64,000 nt of DNA from an uncultured Muribaculaceae bacterium (lineage in GTDB: Bacteria > Bacteroidota > Bacteroidia > Bacteroidales > Muribaculaceae). The stretch covers positions 52,770 to 116,769 of the forward strand of contig CAJTWH010000008.1 of the NCBI GenBank assembly GCA_910579995.1. The letters are read 5' to 3'. Shown here piece by piece: positions 8,836 to 16,279 of this stretch. The first letter of the stretch is position 1, and each line of letters starts with the position of its first letter. A program made the position numbers and the translations under genes. The notes beneath the pieces are model-generated. The model was not told the origin of the DNA, ran no database searches, and saw only the letters and a list, made by a program, of their open reading frames with translations.

Positions 8836-10284
8836 ATGAACAAACGTTTAGCACTTGTATTATGCTCGGCAATGGCAGTGATGTTGCCGTCGGCTCAACA
8901 GCCCAATGATGTGCGCAGCTCTTTCGACGAGTTCAGAAAAGGCTTGCTCGAGAATTATAAGTCATTCCGCGAGGATATACTTGGAGACTATGCCAAGTTT
9001 CTCGACGGTGTCTGGGTGGAGTATAAGGGCTTCAAAGGTATGGAGCGCGACAATACACCCAAACCGATATTGCCGCCTACAGCTGATGGCGTGCCCGGAC
9101 AGGTCGATACGCCCAAGCCCGAGCTTGATACGCCCGAACCTATAGCCGATCCCCCTAAGCCACCGAAGGAGAATCCGGCACCAAAGGAGCCGGGGAAATT
9201 TGCCTTCGACTTCCATGGTGTGACTATGGAGATACCGCAGATGGAAATCAAGCTCATGGAGCGGGTGTCGGCGCCGTCTGATTTCGCCGCACAATGGCGC
9301 AGTTTCGACTCAAATGCCGATGTCAAGCGTCTTACAAACGATATCGAGGCGCTTGCCAAAGAGCACAATTTCAACGACTATCTCACCTACGACCTTGCCA
9401 CGGCATACACCCATGCACGTTTTGCCGGCAGCTCACCCTCGGCTCGCACTTCACTGGTGCATTATATCATGGCTCATCTTGGCTATGATGTGCGTCTGGG
9501 CGTGAACGGAGCAGGGCAGGCATTGCTGATGTTCCCAAGCAAGCAGACCATCTACGGCCACCTGTTTATCAAGCTCGGCAATGAAAAATACTATGTGTTT
9601 ACCGACCCGGCGGTGACTCTGTCGCAGTCCGACATGAGTTTCTACACCTGCGATCTGCCGGCAGCCGCGTCGCAGGCCGCCAAGCTTGACCTTCGCCTGA
9701 AGCCTTTGAAAATACCCTACGAGGCCAAGGAATACAGCGTGTCGTTCGGCGGAATTGAAATCAAGGGCGAGACCAATGCCAAGCTCTATCCCTTCTTATA
9801 CAAATATCCTCAAATGCCCATAGCAGATTACGCCGACTCAGAGCTGCTGCCCGACCTGCGCGCCGATGTGGTGCGTCAGCTTAAAGAGCAGCTGGCGGAT
9901 AAGGAGCGCGATGAGGCTGTTGATAAGTTGCTGCAATTCGTACAGAGCGGTTTTGAATATGCCACCGACGGCGAATACCACGGCTTTGAAAAACCATATT
10001 TCTTTGAGGAGATACTCTACTATCCCAAGTGCGACTGCGAAGACCGAGTGATATTCTACACCTATCTACTTTGGAATGTTCTCGGCGTTGAGAATCATCT
10101 TCTTGCATATCCGGGACATGAGAGCGCAGCCGTATCTTTGCCGGGACGCACGGGTGGCGACGCATATACCTACGACGGCCGCACATTCCTTATCTCAGAC
10201 CCCACTTTCATAGGCTCAAAAACCGGTATGTGCATGCCTAATTACAAAACCACAACTCCCGAAATCGACCATATCTATAAGTGA
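8836..10284 (+). CDS. exported transglutaminase-like protein
   Basis: 482 residues with an N-terminal signal peptide (ending near PSAQQ). Residues about 75-120 are a proline-rich linker (repeated DTPKPE/PPKPP). The C-terminal 150 residues have a transglutaminase-like cysteine peptidase layout: KCDCEDR with the candidate nucleophile C401 (C399 is also possible), PGHESAA with H428, and LISDPTF with D455. Such proteins in Bacteroidales are usually annotated only as transglutaminase-like. The order Cys-His-Asp and the spacing fit the papain/transglutaminase fold, but the exact reaction (peptidase, amidase or crosslinker) is not visible. It lies downstream of a terminator, so it may be transcribed apart from the caspase genes. 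Confidence 0.7.
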   Translation: MNKRLALVLCSAMAVMLPSAQQPNDVRSSFDEFRKGLLENYKSFREDILGDYAKFLDGVWVEYKGFKGMERDNTPKPILPPTADGVPGQVDTPKPELDTPEPIADPPKPPKENPAPKEPGKFAFDFHGVTMEIPQMEIKLMERVSAPSDFAAQWRSFDSNADVKRLTNDIEALAKEHNFNDYLTYDLATAYTHARFAGSSPSARTSLVHYIMAHLGYDVRLGVNGAGQALLMFPSKQTIYGHLFIKLGNEKYYVFTDPAVTLSQSDMSFYTCDLPAAASQAAKLDLRLKPLKIPYEAKEYSVSFGGIEIKGETNAKLYPFLYKYPQMPIADYADSELLPDLRADVVRQLKEQLADKERDEAVDKLLQFVQSGFEYATDGEYHGFEKPYFFEEILYYPKCDCEDRVIFYTYLLWNVLGVENHLLAYPGHESAAVSLPGRTGGDAYTYDGRTFLISDPTFIGSKTGMCMPNYKTTTPEIDHIYK

Positions 10285-10492
10285 GTGGTTGGTGGTTTGA
10301 GGTTTGTGGTGAGTGGTTGGTGGTTGGTAGTTTGTGGTGAGTGGTTTGTGGGCAGCGAGTAAGTTTTTGCTAATCTACCACCCACAGCCCACTAACCACC
10401 AACCATGACTTAAAGTTTGTGGTTTGTGGTTTGTGGGCAGCGAGAATGTTTTTACTAATCTACCACCCACAGCCCACCAACCACCAACCCTC
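10285..10492. repeat. GGTTGGTGG-type intergenic repeat, tandem hairpin copies
   Basis: The whole gap between two convergent genes is made of G-rich runs built from GGTTGGTGG and GGTTTGTGG, then GTGGGCAGCGAG, a short AT-rich loop, and the complementary C-rich run CTAATCTACCACCCACAGC. The pattern occurs twice in tandem (about 10300-10408 and 10415-10492). Each copy can fold as a long imperfect hairpin. Related copies lie at 13247-13325, 23243-23360 and 56291-56472. Confidence 0.8.
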
Positions 10493-10493
10493 G

Positions 10494-10859
10494 TCAGTTC
10501 TTCGACCAGAAGCTGACGGCCTCGCGTATGCTTGTGCGGGGGAAACCGCAGAGGTTGCTCAGCAGTTGCCACAGGCGCATTTCCATTTCATCAATATCGT
10601 TGTCGGAAATCATGATTGAGGCGAGGTAGCCGGAGACGTAGCGTTTCTGCCCTTCGGTCATGGCCGAGAGTATCGCCATCATTTCCACGGTATCCATGCC
10701 GTCGGCATGACGGAAAAGCTCTTCACGGCGCGCGGCTACACCGTCGGCAAGGCCCTCAAAAAGAATTTCGAGCTCTTTGGGGTCGATACGTCCATCGGCC
10801 TCTACCATCGCATGGCCTGCCTTGAGTATCGCGCTTATTTCATTGTCGTTGAATTCCAT
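10494..10859 (-). CDS. TerB-like helical protein
   Basis: 121 residues, all helical and acidic, without a signal peptide. The N-terminal half has the TerB-type pattern of an acidic helix pair: 'ILKAGHAMVEADGRIDPKELEIL', which is typical of the tellurite-resistance TerB fold. TerB-like domains often bind metal through acidic residues, but no specific substrate can be inferred. The gene follows the DUF3298-like lipoprotein gene with a gap of 1 nt, so the two are an operon. The stop lies directly against the GGTTGG repeat. Confidence 0.6.
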   Translation of the reverse strand: MEFNDNEISAILKAGHAMVEADGRIDPKELEILFEGLADGVAARREELFRHADGMDTVEMMAILSAMTEGQKRYVSGYLASIMISDNDIDEMEMRLWQLLSNLCGFPRTSIREAVSFWSKN

Positions 10860-10860
10860 A

Positions 10861-11667
10861 TCATTCTACCCCCATCAGAAGTTTGTTGCCGTAGGGTGTG
10901 AAATAGTCTGAGAGGATATATGCTGCGATCGGCACACGGATTTCGCCTTGGGCGTAGCTGGCAATCTCGTAGGGCTGATATACGAAGATTATGTCATTAT
11001 CGCTGTTCACGCAGAAATTATTCCCTGCCGGCAGACTTGTAAGCTCTGTCGGGCCTATGTAATCACGCATGCTTGCGGCTGTCTGCTTAAGGATTGCGGG
11101 CAACTTCGCCAGACCTTCGGCAGTGAAAATATCTGAGAGTACAAATACCTTGCCTTCTTCAAGGTCGTAGTTCACGAAATTGGTGTTATACATGCCGTGG
11201 GCAGCCCGGGGCATGTAGTCGGAAATCGTTACGGCGTAAGAAAGAATTGTAGGCGAAAGCGATTCGATAGCGCCCGCAACGGTGTAAAGTCCATCGTAAG
11301 CACTGTCGGCGACTACAGTGTCAGCCACAGCATAGCCTACCTCTTGGGCCGCGCGGTGAAAGGCGGCTTCTATAATGCCTTTGTGATTGACTCCGGTGGT
11401 GTCGAAGGCCGCTTTGAGGATAGAGTCCTGAAGAACCTCTGTATTATGGCCGAGCAGGGCAGTGGGCATGAGGAGGTCGGCAGTGCAGTCGAAGCTGAGG
11501 TCGCCTGCTGCATCGTAGTCGGCGGCTGACCCTGCGAGGCGGTATGTGGCATGCGACTTGATGTGAGAGAAAGAAATGCTGTCGGTGTTATCTTTGCCTG
11601 AGCCGGTGCATGCGGTAATCGCGAGGCAGGCCGCCATTGCGGATAATATAGAGATATGAGCTTTCAT
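10861..11667 (-). CDS. DUF3298-like lipoprotein
   Basis: 268 residues. The N-terminus is a lipoprotein signal with lipobox ITAC (Cys about residue 20), so the protein should be anchored in the outer or inner membrane facing the periplasm. The rest shows alternating beta strands and a C-terminal segment with 'YDLEEGKVFVLSDIF' and 'FVYQPYEIASYAQGEIRVPI', the hallmarks of the DUF3298/RsiV-like fold that binds muramyl or lysozyme-like ligands in Gram-positive relatives. In Bacteroidales the function is unknown. It is followed after 1 nt by the TerB-like gene. Confidence 0.7.
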   Translation of the reverse strand: MKAHISILSAMAACLAITACTGSGKDNTDSISFSHIKSHATYRLAGSAADYDAAGDLSFDCTADLLMPTALLGHNTEVLQDSILKAAFDTTGVNHKGIIEAAFHRAAQEVGYAVADTVVADSAYDGLYTVAGAIESLSPTILSYAVTISDYMPRAAHGMYNTNFVNYDLEEGKVFVLSDIFTAEGLAKLPAILKQTAASMRDYIGPTELTSLPAGNNFCVNSDNDIIFVYQPYEIASYAQGEIRVPIAAYILSDYFTPYGNKLLMGVE

Positions 11668-11724
11668 TGTTATGTCAATTATGGATTTATGTATGGAAAA
11701 CGTCGGTGAGACTGTTATGGTTCG

Positions 11725-12999
11725 TTATTGGGCGTATAGAGGCACACAATTCATCATATAGCGCCGCAATTCACCCCATTGGTAGTAGAGCGAATTGTCG
11801 CCCTTGCGCAGAGCCACAGGGTGCTCGTTGAGGTCGACGCGCACATAATAGCGCCCCGACTGACGGGCTTGGAAAACGATGAACTGAACATTTGCCGCCA
11901 TAGGCACCACGTCGAAGTCGCGCCATTGGCCGGCAACGGTGTCGAAATAATTTGTAAGGTAGTAGCAGCCGGGGAAATGCAGCAGCGAGAGCAGAGGCAT
12001 GAGCGTCTCTGCATGGCCGAAGCGCAGGATAGCCCGCGGCGACTCGGTGGGATTCGAGATATAATTGTCGGTTGTCTCGATGAGGTTGAGCACAAGGTCG
12101 GAGGCGATGTCGGCCGGTATTGTTGATATAGTCGTGGCAGTTCGCTGGAGATACTGGCGCATGTTGAAACAGCTCCATAGGTCCTGCGCCTCCTCGCGGG
12201 TAAAGTATGTGGCCATTGCCGAGGGCAAGCCCATGGCTTCGAGGCCCGCAACGACATAGTACTCGGTTATTGCAAGCTCGCGTTCGTGAGCCTCGTCTTT
12301 GAAGGGGAATCGCTCGCCGAGGGCGCGGCGGATAGCCGAGCGCGGGCAGGTAGAGGCGAAGAAACTGTCGTAGGTGGGCGCGTAGGATTTTTCCTTACGG
12401 AAGTCGAGGTAATCTTTGTCGAGATCGAAGGGGCGCATTAGCTTTGAGTTGATACGTCCGGTCGAGGTAGTGAAGTTCATGCGGTTGTTGAGTCGGTCGA
12501 GCTGATGTGTGAAGGCATACATGCTCATCATGGCGCGCGGCGAATATGACGACAGCGCCTCTACGACGCCCTCCTTGCTGAACACCTCGGTATAAGCCAA
12601 GAACATGCGCGAGGCAATGCCCTGCTGCTCGGCGATACCGAGCGAGTCGAGCGCGCCCCAGCGGTTATTGCTTTGACGGATTACCTCTTCGTTGAGTCTG
12701 GCGAGTTTGCGGCCGAGCGGGGTAATAGTGCCCGCCGAGTCGGCCTGCTCGAGAGCTTTGCGCAAGGCAAGACAATTGGCCGACGAAGCCGGGTAGCGTG
12801 CTCCGTGGCGACCTACATGATTTATGAAAACCGGCACAAGAGAGTCGGGATACTCGATAGGGTGAGCCGGCTCCGGATATGGCATGAGTGAGCCCTCGCA
12901 TTGAGCGAAAGTATACCGGGGCACTTCGGGATTTGCTGCCGAGGCGGCTAATGTCAGTGTGAGGGAGGCTATCAGAGCCAAGGTGCGAAATGTTTTCAT
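11725..12999 (-). CDS. MINPP-type histidine acid phosphatase (phytase)
   Basis: 424 residues with a signal peptide (cleaved near ASAAN). The histidine-phosphatase signature GRHGARYP gives the nucleophile H65 with R64 and R68, and FGHAETLMP gives H329-A330-E331. The HAE triplet, in place of the HD of classical acid phosphatases, is the mark of multiple inositol polyphosphate phosphatases, so the likely substrate is phytate (InsP6) or other inositol phosphates. The length suits secreted bacterial MINPPs. It is probably periplasmic, releasing phosphate from dietary phytate. A promoter lies at 13020-13052. The downstream gap to the lipoprotein gene is 57 nt, so read-through is possible. Confidence 0.85.
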   Translation of the reverse strand: MKTFRTLALIASLTLTLAASAANPEVPRYTFAQCEGSLMPYPEPAHPIEYPDSLVPVFINHVGRHGARYPASSANCLALRKALEQADSAGTITPLGRKLARLNEEVIRQSNNRWGALDSLGIAEQQGIASRMFLAYTEVFSKEGVVEALSSYSPRAMMSMYAFTHQLDRLNNRMNFTTSTGRINSKLMRPFDLDKDYLDFRKEKSYAPTYDSFFASTCPRSAIRRALGERFPFKDEAHERELAITEYYVVAGLEAMGLPSAMATYFTREEAQDLWSCFNMRQYLQRTATTISTIPADIASDLVLNLIETTDNYISNPTESPRAILRFGHAETLMPLLSLLHFPGCYYLTNYFDTVAGQWRDFDVVPMAANVQFIVFQARQSGRYYVRVDLNEHPVALRKGDNSLYYQWGELRRYMMNCVPLYAQ

Positions 13000-13019
13000 A
13001 AATAAACAGTCTTATAGTG

Positions 13020-13052
13020 CAAAATTAATATTTATAATTTAAGTTTCGCAAA
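13020..13052 (-). promoter_or_regulatory. promoter of the phytase gene
   Basis: On the minus strand the -7 box TAATTTTG covers 13027-13020 and a -33 TTTG covers 13052-13049, with a spacer of 21 nt. The -7 box is about 20 nt before the ATG. The -33 part falls in the loop and arm of the palindrome at 13041-13060. Confidence 0.6.
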
Positions 13053-13060
13053 CGAAACTT
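13041..13060. repeat. AAGTTTCG palindrome overlapping the phytase -33 box
   Basis: Perfect 8-bp inverted repeat with a 4-nt loop. It shares the TTTCG/CGAAA core with other small palindromes in this window and overlaps the -33 region of the phytase promoter, so it could be an operator or a folded leader element. Confidence 0.4.
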
Positions 13061-13175
13061 GTTTATTTTGAGTTTAAAATGTTTAAGACGTTTAGAAATC
13101 TTGGTAAATGTAAACTTTCTAAACTGAGCCAAAGGCGCTTTAAACCTCAAGTTTTCAAGTAGCAAGGCAAATTGC

Positions 13176-13216
13176 GAAACTTGAATTTATAACAATAAAT
13201 ACAAAATTCAAGTTTC
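13176..13216. repeat. 13-bp perfect inverted repeat
   Basis: Arms GAAACTTGAATTT at 13176-13188 and its exact complement at 13204-13216, with a 15-nt AT-rich loop. It has no T-run and no adjacent coding start. It could be a hairpin-forming repeat or a remnant of a small mobile repeat. Confidence 0.5.
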
Positions 13217-13246
13217 ACGTAAACCTGAAAAATTGAGTCGGCGCCC

Positions 13247-13325
13247 GGTTGTCGGTGGGTGGTAAATCAGCAAAATCTATTTTGCAGCCCTAACCCACCG
13301 CCCACAACCCACCGCCCACCAACCA
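13247..13325. repeat. diverged copy of the GGTTGGTGG-type repeat
   Basis: Begins GGTTGTCGGTGGGTGG, followed by an AT-rich centre and a C-rich arm built of CCCACCG and CCCACAACC units ending CCACCAACC. The layout is the same as the other copies, but the central GGGCAGCGAG is altered to a GCAGCCC. Confidence 0.7.
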
Positions 13326-13327
13326 TA

Positions 13328-13365
13328 AACAAAAGAGAGCCCCCTGCCGTTTGGCAGAGGGCTCT
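13328..13365 (-). terminator. terminator of the cohesin-like coiled-coil gene
   Basis: A 14-bp stem (13334-13347 with 13352-13365; one G-U pair on the minus RNA) with loop GTTT, followed on the minus strand by TTTTG. It lies 46 nt after the stop of the minus-strand gene. Confidence 0.75.
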
Positions 13366-13410
13366 CCCGAGTGCGGAATCATTATTCCACGTCGTTCAGA
13401 ATCGCGGATG

Positions 13411-15912
13411 TCACTTCACAGCGACTTTTTTTGCTTTACCGTTGGGTGTTACGATGATGTATACACCTGTTGTGGGGTTGACAACGCGGCGGCCGGTGAG
13501 AGTGTAGATCACGGCGTCAGCGTCGAGGTCTTCCACACCGATTTCAGTCACGCCAAGCTGTTTTGCCATAAGCTCGATTTCTGCGATGAGCTTGCGGATG
13601 GTGTCGGCGTCGACAGTGTAGTCGAATTCGCCTCCGTCGGCTACAGCCTCAAGCGCGTCGTGAGCTTCCTGACGGGCTTTGTCGATAGCGCTTTGAGCGA
13701 TGTAGACAAACTGGGTCACGCTTGCCTCAGGATAGGTTTCGGCCACGTGTGCTACCATTGCGTCGAGTTCGCTCTGGAGAGCGTCGATTTCAGCAATGAC
13801 TTTGTCGTAGGCGGCGCGATTGGCAGCGTCGACTTTATATTTCTCTTCAGCTGCGACAGCTTCGGCAAGGTATGCCTCGATAGCTTCTTCGAGAGCGTCG
13901 AAGCGCTTGTTGAGTTCCTGCTCATTGTCGGCGCAGAGGCCCTGCTCGTTGAGCGATTCGATTTCAGAAGCAAGAGCCTCTACCTCGGCGGTGAAGGCTT
14001 CACCCTTGAAGTCGTCTTTCACGTCCGGACATTCCTCGGCGATATCGGCGAGCATGTCGGCAACAGAATTACGGGCGAAGTCGAGTCTTTCGGTCAGACG
14101 CTCGTAGGCAGCTTTGTTGGCGGCCTCGCGCTGCTCTGATTTGAATTTCTCTTCGGCAGCAGCGGCGGCAGCCTGATAAGCTTCGATTTCCTCGGCAAGA
14201 GCTGCTACCTTCTCGTTGAAGTCGTCTTCGTTGGCTACGCAAGTACCTTCTTCATTCCACTTGTCGAGCTGCTCTTTGAGAGCGTCTACCTTGGCGCTGA
14301 TTTCTTCACCTTTGAAGTCGTCTTTCACGTCGGGACATTCTTCAGCAATTGCAGCGAGCATGTCGTTCACGGTAGTACGGGCTGCCTCTACGGTCTCGTT
14401 CATACGGTCGAAAGCGGCTTTATTTTCAGCGGCAGCCTTGTCGGCCTTGAACTGCTCCTCGGCGGCAAGTGCAGTAGCCTGATAAGCCTCGATAGCTTCA
14501 GCGAGAGCCGAAATCTGCTCGTTGAAGTCATTTTCATTAGCTGCGCAGGCGCCTTCTTCATTCCATTTGTCGAGTTGCTCTTTGAGTGCGTCTACCTTGG
14601 TGGTGAGTTCCTCACCCTTGAAGTCGTCTTTCACGTCGGGGCACTCTTCAGCGATAGCGGCGAGCATGTCGGTGATGGTAGATCGTGCTGTGCCGATGGT
14701 CTCGTTCATGCGGTCGAAAGCGGCCTTGTTGGCAGCCTCGGCCTTGAACTGACGCTCGGCTTCGTAGGCGTCCTGAAGCATTTTCTCGATGTCTGCGCCG
14801 ATGGCCTCGATCTGCTCGTTGAACGAGTCGAGCTGAGAGTTGAGAGTGCCGTTGGCATGTGCTTCTTTGACAGCGCTCTCGAGAGCGTCTATTTTCTCAT
14901 TGATGGCCTCGCCGGTGAAGTTGTCTTTCACATCGGGGCACTCCTCGGCTATCACACCAAGCATTTCCTCTACAGTGCTGCGGGCAACGCCTATCTGCTC
15001 CATGAGGCTGTTGTAGGCGTTTATGCTGCTCTCAACAGCGATGGTGAAGTCGGCGGGGCGCACGTACTTGCCGTCGGTGGTGTATGTGGCCACCATTTTC
15101 TCCACCATGATTTCGCCGCTTTGGCCATTGTAGCTCTCATCGGCCTCTACGGTGAATGTGAAATATGTGCCTTCATTGGCGCTCAGGGGAGTGTTTGTGA
15201 AGTCGATACAAGCGATCTTATAGGCATTGCCGAACTGGGGGTTGGGGAATGTCTGGCCGTAGGCTGTGTTAGAGCATACGCTGCCGAGCACAGGGTTTTC
15301 TTTGATCGACAGTCCCTCGGGCAGAACGAATGTGGCCTCCATGCTGTAGACATCGCAGTTGGCCGTGTAGTTGAAGCTCAGGGTCTTTTTCTCACCCGGA
15401 TTGATGAGAATGCTTGTAGGCTCTACAGAGAAAGTGACCTCGACATCATTGAATTCCGCGCGGACATCAAAGGCGTCCTGATGGATTTCCTCTGTGCCGT
15501 TGGGAGTAGAGAAAATGATGTTGTTTACGCGGATAGTGCCGAGTGTGCCGGTAGCTGTGGAGCTTTTAACTTTTACCGGAACTTCGAGCAGTATACCGTC
15601 CTCGCCTTTGATGGGCAGGTTCTGCATGTTGAAAATCAGCACGCGGCCTGTCGTTTTATTGAAAGTAAGGCCGTGGTTGTTGAAGCGGTCCTGATTCTTG
15701 ATCACATCGCCGTCAAACTCAAGGAAGTCGGGAAGGAGAATGTCGAACTGCATTCCGGCGATATCCTTGTCTGAAGAGAAATACACCGGCATGTTGACAG
15801 CTTCGTTGTTGCCGAACATTACGGGGCTGTCTATCTTGATCTCCTGTGCGAGTGCGGGCATGACGGCCAGCAAGAGGCATAGAAGGGTAAAGAAGTGTTT
15901 GATTTGTTTCAT
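13411..15912 (-). CDS. exported cohesin-like, tandem coiled-coil repeat protein
   Basis: 833 residues with a signal peptide (ending ALAQE, about residue 22). Residues about 25-150 and 150-300 are two beta-rich domains with the features of cohesin-type folds (MQFDILLPDFLEFDG; MEATFVLPEGLSI). Residues 317-718 are four helical repeats of 99, 102, 102 and 99 residues, each starting ML or MLA, with EECPDVKD near the N-terminus. Repeats 2-4 have a second Cys in a short turn 31-32 residues later (GACAAN, GTCVAN, GLCADN), which suggests a disulfide. A fifth, degenerate copy lacks both Cys. The last 45 residues end in a YIIV-type tail (TGVYIIVTPNG) like Bacteroidetes sorting or cell-surface tails. It is probably a surface fibre or scaffold. 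The gene lies next to a giant dockerin-bearing protein. Confidence 0.75.
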   Translation of the reverse strand: MKQIKHFFTLLCLLLAVMPALAQEIKIDSPVMFGNNEAVNMPVYFSSDKDIAGMQFDILLPDFLEFDGDVIKNQDRFNNHGLTFNKTTGRVLIFNMQNLPIKGEDGILLEVPVKVKSSTATGTLGTIRVNNIIFSTPNGTEEIHQDAFDVRAEFNDVEVTFSVEPTSILINPGEKKTLSFNYTANCDVYSMEATFVLPEGLSIKENPVLGSVCSNTAYGQTFPNPQFGNAYKIACIDFTNTPLSANEGTYFTFTVEADESYNGQSGEIMVEKMVATYTTDGKYVRPADFTIAVESSINAYNSLMEQIGVARSTVEEMLGVIAEECPDVKDNFTGEAINEKIDALESAVKEAHANGTLNSQLDSFNEQIEAIGADIEKMLQDAYEAERQFKAEAANKAAFDRMNETIGTARSTITDMLAAIAEECPDVKDDFKGEELTTKVDALKEQLDKWNEEGACAANENDFNEQISALAEAIEAYQATALAAEEQFKADKAAAENKAAFDRMNETVEAARTTVNDMLAAIAEECPDVKDDFKGEEISAKVDALKEQLDKWNEEGTCVANEDDFNEKVAALAEEIEAYQAAAAAAEEKFKSEQREAANKAAYERLTERLDFARNSVADMLADIAEECPDVKDDFKGEAFTAEVEALASEIESLNEQGLCADNEQELNKRFDALEEAIEAYLAEAVAAEEKYKVDAANRAAYDKVIAEIDALQSELDAMVAHVAETYPEASVTQFVYIAQSAIDKARQEAHDALEAVADGGEFDYTVDADTIRKLIAEIELMAKQLGVTEIGVEDLDADAVIYTLTGRRVVNPTTGVYIIVTPNGKAKKVAVK
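13759..14964 (-). repeat. four in-frame tandem repeats, 297-306 bp each
   Basis: Within the 833-residue gene, repeats begin at 14964, 14667, 14361 and 14055 (reading minus), with periods of 297, 306, 306 and 297 bp. The DNA of repeats 2 and 3 is nearly identical over long stretches, for example around the DVKDDFKGEE and KWNEEG codons. This suggests recent duplication and a likely site of copy-number change by recombination. Confidence 0.85.
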
Positions 15913-16278
15913 AATTATAATTTGTTTGCTTGGTCGGCAGAGTTTTAAAAAGGAGAAGGGTTAACCGCCGAAGAGTACGGCCGGCGGTTTACCCCCTTCT
16001 TCCATTAATCACAATTCATGAGAGTTGCGGTCGGAGTGAGCATGCGGGCGAGTACAAACCAATACACAATGAACATGCGTAGACCCGCATACCCCTGCTG
16101 ATTATTTACTGATGTTTCGCAAGCTGCACATCAGTAAGGCAAAAAAGGGAGTAAAGGTAAAAAGGCAAGATGATAGTCTTGTAAATGAGTAATATTTGTA
16201 AGGTATTCTCTTGCCTGCCAGAGGCAATTGCCTTATCAACCTTCTTTGCCTATTCAACTTAAGCTTGCGAAAGTTGAA
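15913..16278. other. 366-nt gap without a gene
   Basis: It holds a small hairpin at 15963-15989 (AACCGCCG/CGGCGGTT), an inverted repeat at 16106-16137 and another at 16252-16279. I found no TAnnTTTG box on the minus strand for the gene that starts at 15912, so it may be read through from the giant gene upstream or use another sigma factor. No coding signal is seen. Confidence 0.5.
16106..16137. repeat. inverted repeat TTACTGATG ... CATCAGTAA
   Basis: Perfect 9-bp arms at 16106-16114 and 16129-16137. The loop contains TTTCGCAAGC, the same core as the other small palindromes of the window. Confidence 0.45.
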
Positions 16279-16279
16279 T
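16252..16279. repeat. inverted repeat at the end of the giant gene
   Basis: Perfect 9-bp arms ATTCAACTT at 16252-16260 and its complement at 16271-16279, with a loop that contains GCTTGCGA. It directly abuts the minus-strand stop codon (16279-16281). It lacks a T-run, so a terminator is possible but weak. Confidence 0.45.

Larger units (their letters stand above)
13000..13410. other. 411-nt gap holding promoter, inverted repeats and a terminator
   Basis: From left to right this gap holds the phytase promoter (13020-13052), a small GTTTCG palindrome (13041-13060), a 13-bp perfect inverted repeat (13176-13216), a diverged copy of the GGTTGGTGG-type repeat (13247-13325), and the terminator of the gene that ends at 13411. 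I see no coding signal. Confidence 0.6.

Noticed and set aside
10285..10492. GGTTGG repeats as CRISPR or a low-complexity sequencing artefact.
   Set aside because: Units are not evenly spaced, have no spacers, and the same core occurs at other sites with natural divergence.
13759..14964. Regularly spaced repeats that could be taken for a CRISPR array.
   Set aside because: Units are about 300 bp, in frame within a coding sequence, and without short unique spacers.
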